A DNA stretch of 64,000 bases, from positions 28,923,501-28,987,500 of the forward strand of contig NC_088348.1 of NCBI RefSeq assembly GCF_036884655.1, written 5' to 3'. Shown piece after piece: positions 36,929 through 51,022 of this stretch. Source of the stretch: Musa acuminata AAA Group. Taxonomy: Eukaryota > Streptophyta > Magnoliopsida > Zingiberales > Musaceae. Under the pieces are notes generated by a model. The model was not told the origin of the DNA and did not search any database. It worked only from the letters and a program-made list of their open reading frames with translations. Position 1 is the stretch's first letter; each line of letters starts with the position of its first letter. Made by a program: the position numbers and the translations under genes.

Positions 36929-38516
36929 GATATATAAAAGAAAAGGCTTTTTCAAATTTTAACTTGAAGGGACCTTTTACACCAAGGAAATGGTCTTACT
37001 AGTTTATCTTTTCAGCTGTATTCTGGCACACCATGTGTTCTCTGCTGCTTTTTGAAGAGTGTGAGAAAAGATTCTTGTTTTGTCTTGTCAGATGTCTTCC
37101 TCTTTTAATTCCTAACCTTACGAAATTTAATGAAAAAAAATTGCTTTTTTGTTGTGAAGATAGAGAAACCTTTTTTTTTTCTGAATTTAATGGATCTTTT
37201 TGGCACAGTTTTGTGATCTACATGATACTGAACAGCCCCTGTTGTCAATCAGTGTGTGTATCTGACAGCTTAAGCTGAAAAGTAAGACCAGATAGAACAG
37301 ATCTAAGAAAATTTACCTTGTTGCATTAAAGAATGTGGCATGTGAGTTTCTTTGATGGACTCTTGCACTCCCGTGAGAGTGAGACCTGCAGTTATGTCAT
37401 CTTTTCCATGAGCATACACAGCCCATGTCCATATTGTTATCTCTTCCCCCTGCTTGCTGCAACTCGAAAGCGCCATCCAACCAAATGTAGCTTGACAACC
37501 AGTCATCCAGTGATGGACTACCAAATTCTAGTTCAATCCAATGTAGCACACTCATTCTCTCCTCTCAGTCCAAAAATTCCATTCAATATGGAGCACAACA
37601 TCCACCTCAAGATTCTGTTTTTGCTCAAAGCAGAAACATGAACCTGAACATTTCCTGTTATCCAGAAAAAGGGAAGATTCCATTCTTCAGCACACCTCAC
37701 ACAATCTGATGAGGATTTTGATCAAATCTAATGAATTCTGATATTAGAGACACTCTACTGGCATAGTAAATGTAGCATTTCTTTTAATTATGAAGATACA
37801 TTTGTTTGTAATTAAGCTCAGTAGCACATGAAAATCCAAGTAAATTCTCTGACTGTTCTTCTTGATTGTAAATAGAATGAGATTGTTGCTGTATGTAAAA
37901 ATATAGTTGTTTCACATATTTGTAGGTATCTGATCAGTAGAGTGAGAAGAAGGCAGCTGAAAAGAACATTTTACCAGCACAATCAGATTCCAGGGTTAAA
38001 AATGGAGCTGAATGGTGAATACCACAAGTGATTTGGTTTCCCTTGCTGTCCTCCTTCCATATGAAGCCAGCCAGCCAGCCTCCGAATTCCTGTAGAAGGT
38101 GAAACATTCCCCGGCTTTCTTAGGAACCAGCGTCCTGAAAGATTTACCTGTCAGAACCAAGTGCGGTAATAGGACAGCCATAAAAAGGGCACCAGATTCC
38201 AGCAGTGGCCATGCTCACTCAATTCTGCCACTCGGCTTCTCCTCCTCTTCCTACCGACTCGGGTGGAGAAGAGTTCTCCTCTTTTCTTCGGTTTCTTGGT
38301 TCTTGGTTTGTTGTCGTTGGCTACTCTGGATTTGATGGAATTGTTGGACCGGTTCTTCTGTGACATGAGCGTCTGAGAAGAATCAAGTTCGACGTGCCTT
38401 GCTGCAACTGTTTGCAGGCCGAGATGTGCTTTCCACGCTGTTCCACGTTCTAGCTATTGGAATCCATGTCCGACGTACTACTCGTGGTTCTTTCTTGTCT
38501 TTGATGCTTGCTATCC

Positions 38517-38609
38517 ATGGTTTGTCTACCCACTGACGTGAGATCGGTTCTTATGCTGCCTGATAAATGCCAGATGAAGCCTTCCCGTAGTGCGAGTCGA
38601 TGGTCATGA
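38517..38609 (+). promoter_or_regulatory. uORF (30 codons) whose stop overlaps the GUX start codon
   Basis: From ATG 38517 a frame of 30 codons (with in-frame ATGs at 38553 and 38574) ends at TGA 38607-38609. The GUX start ATG is 38606-38608, so the two share the tetranucleotide ATGA. This matters only if the transcript begins upstream of 38517, which I infer but cannot see. Such an arrangement could limit translation of the main frame or require reinitiation. Confidence 0.5.
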
Positions 38610-41600
38610 AAGGGCTCGTCGTTGCATCTCCTGGTTCCGCCGAAGCTCGGCACCGGTCGTCTGCAATGGAGTAAGTTCTACTCTTCTGTGAACTCCCTCG
38701 ATTTCAGCTCGTAACATTTCGTTTCCGTGTCAAGTTTGGTTCCTTGATCTTCCTATTATTTCTGCTCCATTCTTCTTCCTTCTTCTCTGTACCATTCAAT
38801 TCTTCGAGCTCTCTGTCTCAGAGCTGTGATTGTGTCAAAGTTCAACATGGTCCTCAAATTAGCAGAGATTAAGAAGCCGGAAATCGCCCACGTCTCCGTA
38901 GAGCTAAAAGAGATGAGCGAAGAAAAGGGGGGGAAAAGGTGAATGGAACAAAAGCAACTGGTCCTGAAAGAGTACTTCGGGGCCTTTTTCTCTCCATAAA
39001 AAAATGAACTTTTTTGAGAGATGAATCCTTCTGAAGAACTTTAATTACTTACTTCCCTTTGGATGATAAATTACTCTAGATTTCTTGGGGACTCGGAACA
39101 ATCTTATAGGCATGTTTTTGCTGTGCTACTGGCATCAAGACACCGATTCAGGAGGTAGTGGAATCTGATGCAAGAAGACAACCTTTTCTGTCTTTTCTGT
39201 TGCCGGAAAAGGCTCTCCTTTTCTCCGTCTCCATCATTCCACCAAGCTTCTTGTTCATCCTGGTCGGCTAGCTATTTTACATTCTACGAAGACTGTAGCA
39301 TCCTTACAGTCTGCAGTCTCTTACGGGGAGCGTCGCTTAAAAACTAGTCTGTAGGCAATTATTGTTGAAGTCCTCCATTCTGCATGCTTGGTCTCGATAA
39401 TGATGCTCAACGACTAGCCAAGAAATTGTAGTTGGAGACGCAGAAATGTCGGTACCAGCACGAACACGGCACCTAAATTGCCTAGGGAAGCACTGTGATC
39501 ACTGAGGATATCCAAACTCCTCGAGAAGCAGGATTGAAACCTTGCCTCTGCTCATGTCTGATGCAAGCAAAAGAAGTGTTGGCATCACCTGGTAATCCTC
39601 TGTTTCGTTACTTCTTCTGCCCTTTTAGATCTGAGACATCCTTGCTGATTTCCTTTGATAAAAATTGTTGCCGAAATTTGAATTCCTTCTTGTTAATCGA
39701 CCTTCTTCGGTCCGATACTGATTTAACATAGGATTTCTTATGGGTCGTCGGTGTCGGAAAATAGTTACAGCCCTCCAGAAAGACCAGCTCTTGAGTAAGA
39801 GTTGGTCCAGCATAATGTGTTTATCTTGAGAGCTTTGACATCATTAATAGAATCAGCTATTCTTCCAGCATTTACTTCTTCTCCATGTTCATCTTCACAA
39901 CCAATCAGTCAGCCACTAGATAAGTGAGAATAAATAAGAGACGACCTCACCTTAAAGGACCATGCTTTGTTGTCTCCTGAATTATGCTTGGTAAGTTTCT
40001 GATTCCTGTAGTATGTCGCCCGATCTGGAAGATCGTTTCATTCTGCTTCTTACATGGCTGTTTTGGCAATTACATTACGAACAATCATCGTCTTCTGTGC
40101 CTTCAAATCTCTTCAGCTAATCTGGTATTCGACATATGGTTCAGTGATGACACAGGCAAAAGAAAATCTCAGAAAGTTTTCAGAGTAGACAAGTGCAAGA
40201 TCCTGTTTTCTGAGAGGAGCTCAAACTGCAAGTTCGAGTCTTTGAAACTCGCGTTGATCATCGTTACATGTTGCACGATTCTAACGCTTGCTTTCTCGCC
40301 AATTATGTCCAAGGAGCAGCAGCTTCGCCCAGGTTCCAGGTACAGATTTCTTGGGGCATGGTTCGCTGCTTTAGTCGAGGAAGACCCGAAATATTTAGTT
40401 GCTGCATTGCAGGACTCGGCTTGCAGATGTTGCACGGATGTGGCAGACGACGCTCTCGGATCCTCGATACATTTCGCAGTTGGATGTCGAATGGGGCCTG
40501 ATGTCGAGTGTTCTTGAAGATGTGAAGGCGAAAGAAGGAGATCTCAGAATTGGCTTGCTGAACTTTAACTCCTCCGAGGTCGAGTTCTGGCGGCGAACAC
40601 TTCCGCATGCAGAGGTCTCTTCTGTGCATCTCGACTGTGCCGACCCAAGCATCACCTGGAAGGTTCTGTATCCCGAGTGGATCGACGAGGAAGAAGAGTA
40701 CGATGTGCCTAGTTGTCCATATCTTCCTCAGCCCCAAGACAAGAAGGGATCGAGATACGATCTCATCGCCGCCAAGCTGCCCTGCGACCGGTCGGGGAGC
40801 TGGACGAGGGATGTCGCGAGGCTGCATCTGCAGCTCGCAGCAGCCAAGCTTGCGGCATCTGCTTCTGCAGGGCGGTCGCAGGTTCATGTGCTACTGGTGA
40901 CCGATTGCCTCCCTGTTCCGAACCTCTTCGGTTGCAGAGATCTCGCCAGGCACCAAGGAAATCTTTGGCTGTACAAGCCCGAGACCGCAGCGCTGCAGGA
41001 GAAGCTTCGCCTTCCGATCGGGTCATGCGAGCTCGCCATCCCGTTCGAAGCACAAGGTCAGCTGTTTGATGAAATTCCTACCGTCACTGAACTCCCAAAG
41101 ATTCACAAGCTGTTCATGTGCACAGTTCGGATGTACACGGAGGTCGGGCGACGAGAAGCGTACGCTACGATCCTGCACTCAGCAGAGCAGTACGTCTGCG
41201 GCGCGATTGCAGCGGCCAAAAGCATTCGTTTGGCAGGATCTGTGAGGGATCTCATCATCCTGGTCGACGGAACGATAAGCGAACGTGAGCGGAGCGGCCT
41301 CGAGGATGCAGGGTGGAAGGTGAGAACGATCCAAAGGATTCGCAACCCCAAGGCGAAGCGCGACGCCTATAACGAGTGGAACTACAGCAAGTTCCGCCTC
41401 TGGCAGCTCACCGACTACGACAAGATCATCTTCATCGACGCCGACCTGCTCGTCCTCAGGAACATCGACTTCCTCTTCGCGATGCCGGAGATAAGCGCGA
41501 TCGGGAACAACGCGACCCTCTTCAACTCGGGCGTAATGGTGATCGAGCCCTCCAACTGCACGTTCCAGCTGCTGATGGAACACATCGACGAGATCACGTC

Positions 41601-42108
41601 GTACAACGGCGGCGACCAGGGGTACCTGAACGAGATCTTCACCTGGTGGCACCGCACACCCAAGCACACCAACTTCCTGAAGCACTTCTGGGCGGGCGAC
41701 ACGGCGAAGAGGAAGGCGAGGAAGGACAGCCTGTACGGCGCCGACCCGCCGGTGCTCTACGTGGTGCACTACCTGGGGCTGAAGCCATGGCTGTGCTACC
41801 GGGACTACGACTGCAACTGGGACCTGCAGATGTTCTGGGGGTTCGCGAGCGACGCGGCGCATGCGACGTGGTGGAAGGTTCACGACGCACTGTCGGAGAA
41901 CCTTCAGAGGTTTTGCCTGCTGCAGACCAAGACGAAGGCTTTCCTGGAGTACAACCGGAGGCAGGCGGCGAAGGCCAACTTCCCTGACGGACACTGGCGG
42001 CGGAACATCTCCGATCCAAGACTCCACATCTGCCATGAAAGGTTCTGCTCCTGGGAGAGGATGCTGCTGCACTGGGGCGAGGCGAATTCGTCCAACGCTA
42101 GCTCGTAA
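38606..42108 (+). CDS. GUX: Glucuronosyltransferase of the GUX/PGSIP group (GT8), 3 exons
   Basis: Proposed exons 38606-38670, 40145-40339 and 40413-42108, joined in frame, give 651 residues. Residues 1-21 read MKGLVVASPGSAEARHRSSA, as PGSIP N-termini often do. A signal-anchor membrane helix (FESLKLALIIVTCCTILTLA) lies near 49-70, fitting a type II Golgi protein. The GT8 domain has SAEQYVCGAIAAAKSI, RNPKAKRDAYNEWNYSKFRL, the metal-binding DAD in IFIDADLLVL near 429, NSGVMVIEPSNCTFQLLMEH, GGDQGYLNEIFTWWHR, and HYLGLKPW near 539. In Arabidopsis, GUX enzymes add glucuronic acid to xylan in the Golgi. Which GUX paralogue this is cannot be told. The first exon is inferred from phase and family likeness; an alternative start at ATG 39984 spliced to 40156 is also in frame. 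Intron 2 is only 73 bp. The third exon is GC-rich. Confidence 0.88.
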
Positions 42109-45100
42109 CTTCGACCATCCACGTGTTTTCTCGGTATAATTAGATTAAACATAGACGAAAAGGATTTCTGCTTACACGTTTGCTTACGAGTTGTAATATT
42201 TAATTCATGTTCTATTAATGACATTTTGATGTAAATCTACCTTCCGATGTCAAACATATACACGAAGTACGTTACCGAAGTTTTACATGATATAAGTGAA
42301 ATATCAAATGCCAGGGGGGAAAAAAAAATAAACACGTTGTTCTACCTGTTTGTCGATTGGCGGAGAAGTTGCCCAATTAATGGGCCCCACGTTTTCTATT
42401 TCTTTTCATTAATACTATTTAAAATTATTATCGGGGGGTCCCCCTTTGCTCAAGCGCCACGTGTCACTCATGTGTGGACAAAAACATAAGTGCAATGTTT
42501 GCCATTGATTGCGTGCGCGGTTTACATTAATGACAGACATAAGTGCCAACAGATGAGCTTTCGCGATGCGGTCAACCCACACGTATATTGTATATATATA
42601 TATATACACACACACATACGTACATAAAGATAGTATATCGTGCCCTGCACGTGTTAAAAATGTTGCTTTGTCTTTGTTCACTACACTGGCGAAAGACAAC
42701 AACTCTACTGTTTGCAGTATGACGAGGATAAGATAGCATACACGAGACTTGCCTGTAGTAATTATCTATGTAACTCTACTGTTTGAAAGTAATAGATTCG
42801 GAAAGAGTGTTACGAAAGGCATGAACTTTGCATGAGTTCGTTTTCTTTCTTGCATTGGTGATGCACAAACTCAAGAAATTAGAGTTGGGCACACTGACCT
42901 TTCTCTTAATTTTCAATGTGGCAAGTTGGAAGCTATATGCATTTCCTCGGTGCTCCGTCCCTCCTCCCATATCACTCACTGTCAGTGAGCTGCTTTGGCG
43001 CATCTCTTTGCCTCTCCTGTGCTGAGGAATGGATGCAGTGAAATATTGTGCAGTCCATCTTGGTACTTGCATCTTTCCTTGACGAGGAAAAGCTATGATA
43101 AAGTGGAACTCTTCGAGCAGCTCTTTTCATCAACATGTTTCTCGCTTCCGTTTGATTCTGTCCCTCTATAAAGTGTGCTATTTGATGCTGACCACTACCA
43201 CAACCCTACTGCATGTACGTTATAGACTCGGCGATCTGTGTCTAAGAGAGTAGTAACCTATATACAACGTCAAATGTTAGATGGATGGATAAGGAAGGAG
43301 GGAGAGAGAAAGAACTGTGGGGATGAATTCCACTGCAACTTTGCTTTAGATCAGTTGAATGCTTTGTTGGTGATTACCCTAGTGGAATGTCCATCTCTCT
43401 TCATAGACTATGGACCATCCCTAGACCTCCAAGCTCCGTCCTTGGGATATGGTCTTATCTTCCCTTTGTTCTTCATAGTGAATGCCTCGTAATCCATTAT
43501 CTCCTCTCTGTCTCTCTATCTATTGTCACTAAGAAGATATTGAAATATATTTCTAACTTCTGAGAGTGAAGCTTCTACAATGATATCTGGTGATGCAAAT
43601 GATGTCACATATTCTGTCTAGTCATTAGTTCTTCCTCTCATGGACCACTATTTTAACATCTTGAGTCTCTATCTTTAATCTCATAATGTTGTTCATGATC
43701 TGATACAGTCGGCTGCTCATGGAATTTAGATATTTACTTCAGAAGCTTATTAGTGATGTTTCAAGTTAGCATGATAAGGTCAACAAGTTCCATAGATGGA
43801 TGAGCTTGCAAGCAAAAGAACATATGTTACATTGTCAGTCTCAATCATGTTGGGTATAGAAGAGTTTGTTGTTCACATTAACTCTTAGATCAGAATTCTT
43901 TTACTGAATCTGTAATCAAATAGCTTTTCTTGCCAAGGAAAAATGCACTTAAATATACTATTGCTAATGTTACTCTGGCTGCAATGCCATTTGAGATCAC
44001 ATGATGACTTCTCTTCTTAATAACTTCCTTCAATTGACTCTATACTTCTTTCTTCATTGATGGAAACCTTTTTCTTCATTGACATCTTGTGAAAATAAAC
44101 AAGTATGTATGCTTGTAATGAATGAGATGTTTCAAGATTTTTCCAAAGAGAAAACATTTTTGTTACTTGGAAACATTGTGAAGCTACAGAGATTGTTTGA
44201 ACTTTTACATATAAGATCCCACCAACTTTCTCTTTGAAAAATAATTATCCTTTTTACCCCAAGCAATTATTGCTTGATGTATGTTTCCCCCTTATCTCTG
44301 AAAGGGCTCAGTAGGCAGAATCCATCATGTCAAATTGGCATGTGATGCACAAGTATTAGCAACAGTTTCCTGGGTTCCAGCTATCTTACAATACTGGTTT
44401 ATGGCCCAAGGCATCATTGGTTGTCACTGCAATTGATCACAAACAATTGTTTGGAACTCCCAAGTCAACATTTTCTTTTTCTCTTTGAATGTATGAGTTT
44501 TAAAGTTGCTCTATTGGTTATGATAAGATTAGATGATTGGTGTTAAGGTTGATAAGTACTTTATATTTAAATTATTTGGAAGAGTCTTAATTTACATGTT
44601 AATTTATTGATAGATTATAACTTAGATTAGAAATCGAAGTCGAAAGAATATTTAGAGAATTAAAATTTATTTATATAAATATATCCTAAATCTTACGATC
44701 GTGATGAGAGAGAAAGACATAGAAGAAACACTTGTGAGAAGGTATGATAACTTTCAAGCTCGAGTCTAAAGTAACTCAACGAAAAATAATTTTTATATTA
44801 TTTTTTTATATATAAAATTATTTTTTTGTTAAACTTATCGAATCATATTATATCTTACATCGATATTCTTATATATTATTTATTTATTAATATCAGAGAA
44901 TTTTTGTTGGCTTTGAGTTTTTTCTCCCTTTAGTTAAGCGAAATTTTGATGTGATATAAATCAATAAATTAGCCATAAAATGTAATCTTCGCTTCAGAGA
45001 AAGAATGCAAAAGGCATAACGTTTCCTTCATGAACACTTGGTCAATTACAAAGATACTTTGAAATTGAATGATTGCATGTATTCGTCATTCATGCAAAGA

Positions 45101-45110
45101 AGAATGTATG

Positions 45111-45113
<3 letters not shown>
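42109..45113. other. Intergenic, no gene seen
   Basis: Contains the 3' flank of the GUX gene, a short TA/CA run near 42588-42620 and AT-rich sequence. Open frames up to 98 codons (for example 42776-43072 minus) lack any domain. Confidence 0.5.

Positions 45114-45171
<58 letters not shown>
45114..45171. repeat. (GA)n microsatellite upstream of the HECATE-like gene
   Basis: An uninterrupted run of about 29 GA units ending 315 bp before the bHLH start codon, so in the promoter or leader. Confidence 0.95.
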
Positions 45172-45174
<3 letters not shown>

Positions 45175-45485
45175 ATGTCTAAAAAGCCTGGAATCCTTCA
45201 CGAGGAGCACAGCTGTAGCCTCGATAATTTGGTGTCTTCCTTGTCTTTCTCTACACCCCATTATTCTATTGCCCTCACCATACTCGATTCAGCAAACAGA
45301 TAAATAGAACGTGTCCCACATCCTATGTCACAAGCTCTACCAAAGTCGTCGTGTAATAAAGCCTCTCTTCCCCTATCACAGCCAATATTAGGTTACATAC
45401 ACTCTTCTTCGTTACTGTTCTTCTTGGATCAACAAAAGCCTCCTCTACCTCCCTATATTTTCTCCTCCTCTCATAGCTTTTCTTT

Positions 45486-46115
45486 ATGGATAGCATCAGC
45501 AGAAACACCAGTCGGCCTTGGGATCCGGAGATGAGCATGGGGAGCCAGTTCCTTTCTAATTACATCCCCTTGGAATTGCCATTCCACGCCCACATCCACC
45601 CCCCGAGCTTCCCCAGAAGAGGGATGGAAGGGGACCATGAAGCAGATGAGGAGGAAGCTTTGGGCGCCGTGAAGGAGATGATGTACAGGATCGCCGCCAT
45701 GCAGCCGGTGGACATCGACCCCTCGACGATCAAGAAGCCCAGACGCCGCAACGTCCGGATCAGCGACGACCCGCAGAGCGTGGCCGCGCGCCTCCGGCGG
45801 GAGCGCATCAGCGAGCGCATCCGCGTCCTGCAGCGGCTCGTCCCGGGGGGCACCAAGATGGACACCGCCTCCATGCTCGACGAGGCCATCCGGTACGTCA
45901 AGTTCCTCAAGCGGCAGGTGCAAGAGCTGCAGGCCAGCCCTCAGTCACACGTGGTTCACGTCGGGGCAGTGGTCGACGGGAACCCGGTCGCGGGTGCGGA
46001 GTGGTCCCACGCCTCTTCGCCGTCCTCCTCCTCCTCCGCCATGGGAGCTCCTCCTCCTCCTCCTGTATTAGAGTTTGGCTTCGATGAGCAGGGCGCCCAC
46101 CACCCGGTGCACTAA
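45486..46115 (+). CDS. HEC-like: bHLH transcription factor of the HECATE/INDEHISCENT group
   Basis: A single-exon gene of 209 residues. Residues 62-90 ([20 protein letters not shown] followed by KKPRRRNV) and the bHLH at about 92-146 match the HECATE signature: [53 protein letters not shown]. This subfamily has an atypical basic region and acts as a nuclear dimer, often with SPATULA-type partners, controlling gynoecium development, meristem activity and auxin/cytokinin genes in Arabidopsis. The tail is serine- and proline-rich. The residue after VAAR is leucine where I recall histidine in Arabidopsis HEC1. ATG 45486 is the first start of the frame. IND is the main alternative, but it is confined to Brassicaceae, so HEC is preferred. 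Confidence 0.92.
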   Translation: MDSISRNTSRPWDPEMSMGSQFLSNYIPLELPFHAHIHPPSFPRRGMEGDHEADEEEALGAVKEMMYRIAAMQPVDIDPSTIKKPRRRNVRISDDPQSVAARLRRERISERIRVLQRLVPGGTKMDTASMLDEAIRYVKFLKRQVQELQASPQSHVVHVGAVVDGNPVAGAEWSHASSPSSSSSAMGAPPPPPVLEFGFDEQGAHHPVH

Positions 46116-49100
46116 GCTTCAATACATGGAAGTGATTTATAACAAAGTACAATGCATAATTGCATGCGAGATTTTGGTGGCTAAGATGTAATGCGTACAT
46201 CAATCTAGAAGACACACATGAAAGCAATAAGTGTTGTGATGTTCGTAGAACTGCTACATTTGCAATTTGATCATATTTTATGTTGTGTTCTCTCATCTTT
46301 TTGTTGTGTTATCGTTCATGTACCGTCACATGGTTGACTAAATGGACTCCGAATCATGATCGAGAGTACCTTTGGCTCACCTACAACTTGTTGATGCTGC
46401 TCCCTATGAGAATATTGTATTCATTATCCAATGTTGCAACATATGATTGCAGTAGTGGAAGTCAGCTGAGCTTCTTCCTCGGGAAAGAAGAGAAGCAGAA
46501 AAGGACAGGAGGTTGATGTCAACAACAAGCTAAACGATGTTCTTATCCCACCACTAAAACTGAAAGAGATAAGAGAAAACTACAAAAGAATACAATGATC
46601 GAAAATGCATATATTATGTATAAGTGAGAAGAAGAATAAAAGTATTTCATGCTTGCGTCGAATCAGAATAGAATACATAATGAGAGAGAACCAAATCGAT
46701 CAACTTTTGCCCTTCCATTAGAAAGGAACTACGGATACTATACGCATGCATATATATGAACACGAAACTTGTGTCATCCTAAAGAAAGCTATAGCACAGA
46801 TGTTTGTCTAGACAATATCTTATAAATCCTAAAATCGAGATCAAGTCTTTATCTTTATGTTTTACTTTTCCTTTTATATTATTTGCATCTGCATTTTTCT
46901 ATCCTCTTTTGTCATTCGGTCGATATTGTAGGATTTGAGCAGGGAAGGACGTAAAATGGCTTGGCAGTGTTGATACCTGCTGCAGACTATTGAATTCAGG
47001 ACAGACAGAGGCAATCATGCAATGAATGATATCGATCTGCATTCAGGCTTTCTCCCTGGATCTGTCCCCTCTCTCGTGCTGAAACCAACGGCAGTTGATA
47101 GGCTTGCAGCACATAAAATAAGAGGAAGGAAGCTGCAGCAGAGGCTACGAAGCATGGACGTCCCATGCCCAACTCCATAGGTGGGGCGAGACCTACTTGC
47201 ATGGCCTCGTGAACTTAAACATGCCGTGACCACTGACTCCTGCTACCTTATCATCTCCTGATCCTTACACACATTAAAGACATCCACAAGGCAACATAGA
47301 GAGAAAGAGAGAGAGAGAGTGAAGTAAATGTTTATGTATACTTTAGCGATACGTTAGGACAATAATGAACATGCGGAAGTATATGTAGATTATGCCGATG
47401 ACAACGTACGCCAAATGGATATCATGTAAGAAGGATGCAGCAAGGCATAGTGTATCCAGGACAAGTTTAAGCATACGAGTACAGGCTCCGAAGCTGACCT
47501 TAGCATCATGACTCCCTATCCACTGAAGCCATAGCTTGCTCGGCAGACCAGGATATACCGAAAGAGAAAAGGGCTTAGGAATAGGGTCATGATATTGATG
47601 GTTTTGATGGCTGTTGATATCCTTCCTCATTAAGATAGCTTCAAGTAGCAAAGTTTGTAATATGCTTTGTATTTGGTTACAGGAAAAGAGGGTTTGTGTG
47701 CTTATTATGAATGATGTTTTAAGCTGATTAATAGGCATTACAAGTGGAATATAAGATATTATTTGCATGAAACTTCTGCATTGAATAGATGAGGGGGAAG
47801 GGAGTGAATCCAGTGAGACTTCAACAAATGTGTTGGAAAATAAACTTAATTAATCATTTTCATCTAGACAATTATGACATGATAAAATAGAGCATGAAAG
47901 ATTAAAAGAATTGCATATGATATTAAATATATTTGGTTTGAAATTACCCTCTAACTCTCATGGAGAGATAGACTTATGATAAATAGATTGTGGAGAAAAT
48001 ATAAATTAAATGACGGCTCTCTTTTTGAAATAATATAGTTTCTACTTTCGTAAAGAAAAAATAAATATAATACTTTTTATTTTACTTTTAATATTAAAAA
48101 AATCATTGGCTTTTAACCCATCACAAAATTGTTTCTTTGGAAACATGAATGGGAATATTGACCTCCAAAAAAATTCATCCATCAAATGGGGCTCTTGAAA
48201 TGTGCTTATGTTGATATGACACGCTAACAACTTGGGCTATCAAGTTTCTCGTTCTTGAAGCCCACTATACTTTGCCTAATACATGATCACAAAAGTATTG
48301 ACGATTCATGTAACACCCCGTTAATTTATGAGATTAATTGAGGTATTATAATTCGTCGATGAAAATAGCTCCTACTCTTGTAGTTCACCTTTGTTAATCC
48401 TACAAGTTACATGTTTCCACTGAACACACTTGTTCATCTACAATTAACACTACAATGATGGATAATAATTATTTTTTGGCCAATTCGATCCCGAAAATTG
48501 AGAACTATATCCACCATCGATTTGATTACCAACAATTCCTTTGACTTAGTATACATTTCCACTCTCCGTAACACATGTAAGCTTGATATGAAGATGACTT
48601 TCTAGATAATGTTCATCCGAGTAGGAGCCATGTAACAAAGATGCATAAATGTCTTTTTTGTAAGTCATAATTATAAGGTATAATGAGCATAAATATCCCT
48701 CATCTATTAACATTGGAGAAGAAAAAAAAATTAGACAACATCTTCTCATGTCATTTACATAAAGTATATTAAGGATCAGTTCAAGGTGTCACTTTTCATT
48801 CTCATCGATGGAGAATTAACTTTTGAACTATCCATCAAGCAAGAAGACAAAAACAATATATATAATGAATAGAGATGACTTTGTCCTACATGTGTCTCGA
48901 GTTCTCTTCATTGCATCATGCTTTGTATTATGACAAATGCTTTGTTAGGTAGATAATTCTTGTCTCAAAATGATCAAGCCTCTAAAAGTTAATCTCAAGA
49001 GCATCAACCCTCATCAAGCATCCCAGGAATTCCACCACTGCTCATCCTTCAGGAAAATGCCAAACTTAATACAAGTAAAAGTGTCCACCCTATGACACTT

Positions 49101-50973
49101 CCAAAAGAAATGTAGCATGTGACAAAGCCACTGATGCTTTTTTGTACAAAAGGTGCCATATTGCAAAAGTATGTGAAGTGTGGTGCAATTCTTCTAGTGA
49201 TGTTCACAAGGTATCCTCCAATCAAATGAGAAAGAAAAGTATAGATAAGATGATAGTAGGCACCCACAAGCAAATTGGACACCAAAGGATACAATGGGAA
49301 AAAAAAAGAAGAAAAGGGTATCTTCTCATAAAGGAGATAGTACAAAAGCATCAAGAAAATATTTATATTCTCAACTATAGAAGAGAAATATTAATTTAGA
49401 AATTTGTTTAAATGTACAAAAGCATCAAGCAAATTTGATCATTATGTCATGATCCAAATTAAATAGACTAACTAATATATCAATAATACTCATCAGATAG
49501 TTATAAGTCAATCTTAATTTTATTTAGTAAAATTAATCGAGATGTTATAATATATTTATATTTTATATAAAATTTAATTTTACTTATAAATATTTTTAAT
49601 AAATAAAAATAGATTAAAATAGATACTCTCATCCAATTTCATGTAGATATAAATAAATAAATAAATTTATTTATTTATTTATTTACAAAGTGCTACCAAG
49701 TATCATACATATCTTGTGAAAAACAGGTCAAGAGTATCTTTCCTGGCCCCACAAACTTTTGGTCTCTAGAAGCAACCTGCTATATCATTGATACCCTATC
49801 ATCATCAATACTTGACTCCAACCCCTCCACATATATTACTATCTTCAAGTGGAAGCTAATTCCTCTTCATCATGCAGTGTTAAGCATTCAAACATGGACC
49901 TCTAAATGTATACCATTGGCCATCAAACACCAGCTCTGTGGGTGTCATGCAATCAATAAATGTGATGTGCATCATGCAATGGGCAATAACTGGATTTTTA
50001 GCTGGTGAAAAGCCTAGGAGATTAATGACATCATCATGGTTATTATTATCTCACTTTTTCGATAGATATTCTCTGATTATAATATTTTTTAAAAATTAAA
50101 AAATATATTATATTATATACATAATGTTGATATGTAGATTCGAATATAAGACATGCCATTTACGTAATAATATACTAATCAATTTGGATCTCTCGATACA
50201 TCTTTTTAATCATAGTATTAAGAATATAGTCCAGAATAATATATGTTAGATAATTATTCAAGTTATAAATAAATAATCTACAAATGAGTGCAAAAAGGAA
50301 TTAATTTTTCCTCCATCATATTTTTCTCCTTTTTTTTTTCCAAAATTATATATATTCTCCATTATGTAACACATCATATTTCTAGATTTTTCCACCTCCC
50401 AACTTACTTATGTTCTCTGAATCTACAACAGGGGTCAAAAATCTCCCGCTGCTCCTTATTTAATGTGTATGTTTCCAAGGATGACATCCATGGAGGTCAT
50501 TCTACAAGAAAAAGAACTGTGAACTTGTTGAGCCAATTGCACCCTTCTGTGGCCACTGCATCTCCTAAACATTGGAGGTGGACTTTTACCACCTTGGTAG
50601 GCAACTCTGAAACAAGTTGCCATTTGGATGTGATGTTTATGGTTGACTAATATTTTCATCCACAAAGAGATCTGTCATCACACTGGGTCAACCATCAACA
50701 TGTTGACCCTCCCTGATGAGTAATGTCTTCAGATCTCAGAAGTGCTGGGCTCAAAGTTCAACAAAGTGTGGTTGCTTCTTGAAGCTTCAGTTTCAGAAAG
50801 GCTTGAGATGCTATGATGCATGAGGAACGCATCATAAAGAACGAAGCCTAAGTTTAAATCATATAAATGTGACATTAAGATCTAATTACACATACTCTAA
50901 TGAGAAAGGACTAAAAATAACTATTTTCATAAGTCAACGAACAATTCTAAACCACATTGGATGTCCCTTTTAA

Positions 50974-51022
<49 letters not shown>

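Larger units (their letters stand above)
30053..38500. other. Long intergenic interval, no intact gene seen
   Basis: AT-rich sequence with simple repeats and A-runs. A purine tract lies at about 30950-31125. The stretch 32300-34150 contains recurrent GAGGT(A/G)T(C/T)(G/A)AT-like phrases and looks like an old repeat, but no coding remains were identified. Runs of A at 34480-35290 resemble a degraded element. The last 1-2 kb is the upstream region of the GUX gene. Open frames here are short and without domains. Confidence 0.5.

Noticed and set aside
39984..40517. Unspliced 177-codon frame as the GUX N-terminus
   Set aside because: It contains the membrane anchor, but runs out of frame with the GT8 exon; the spliced model from 38606 joins all phases and has a family-like N-terminus.
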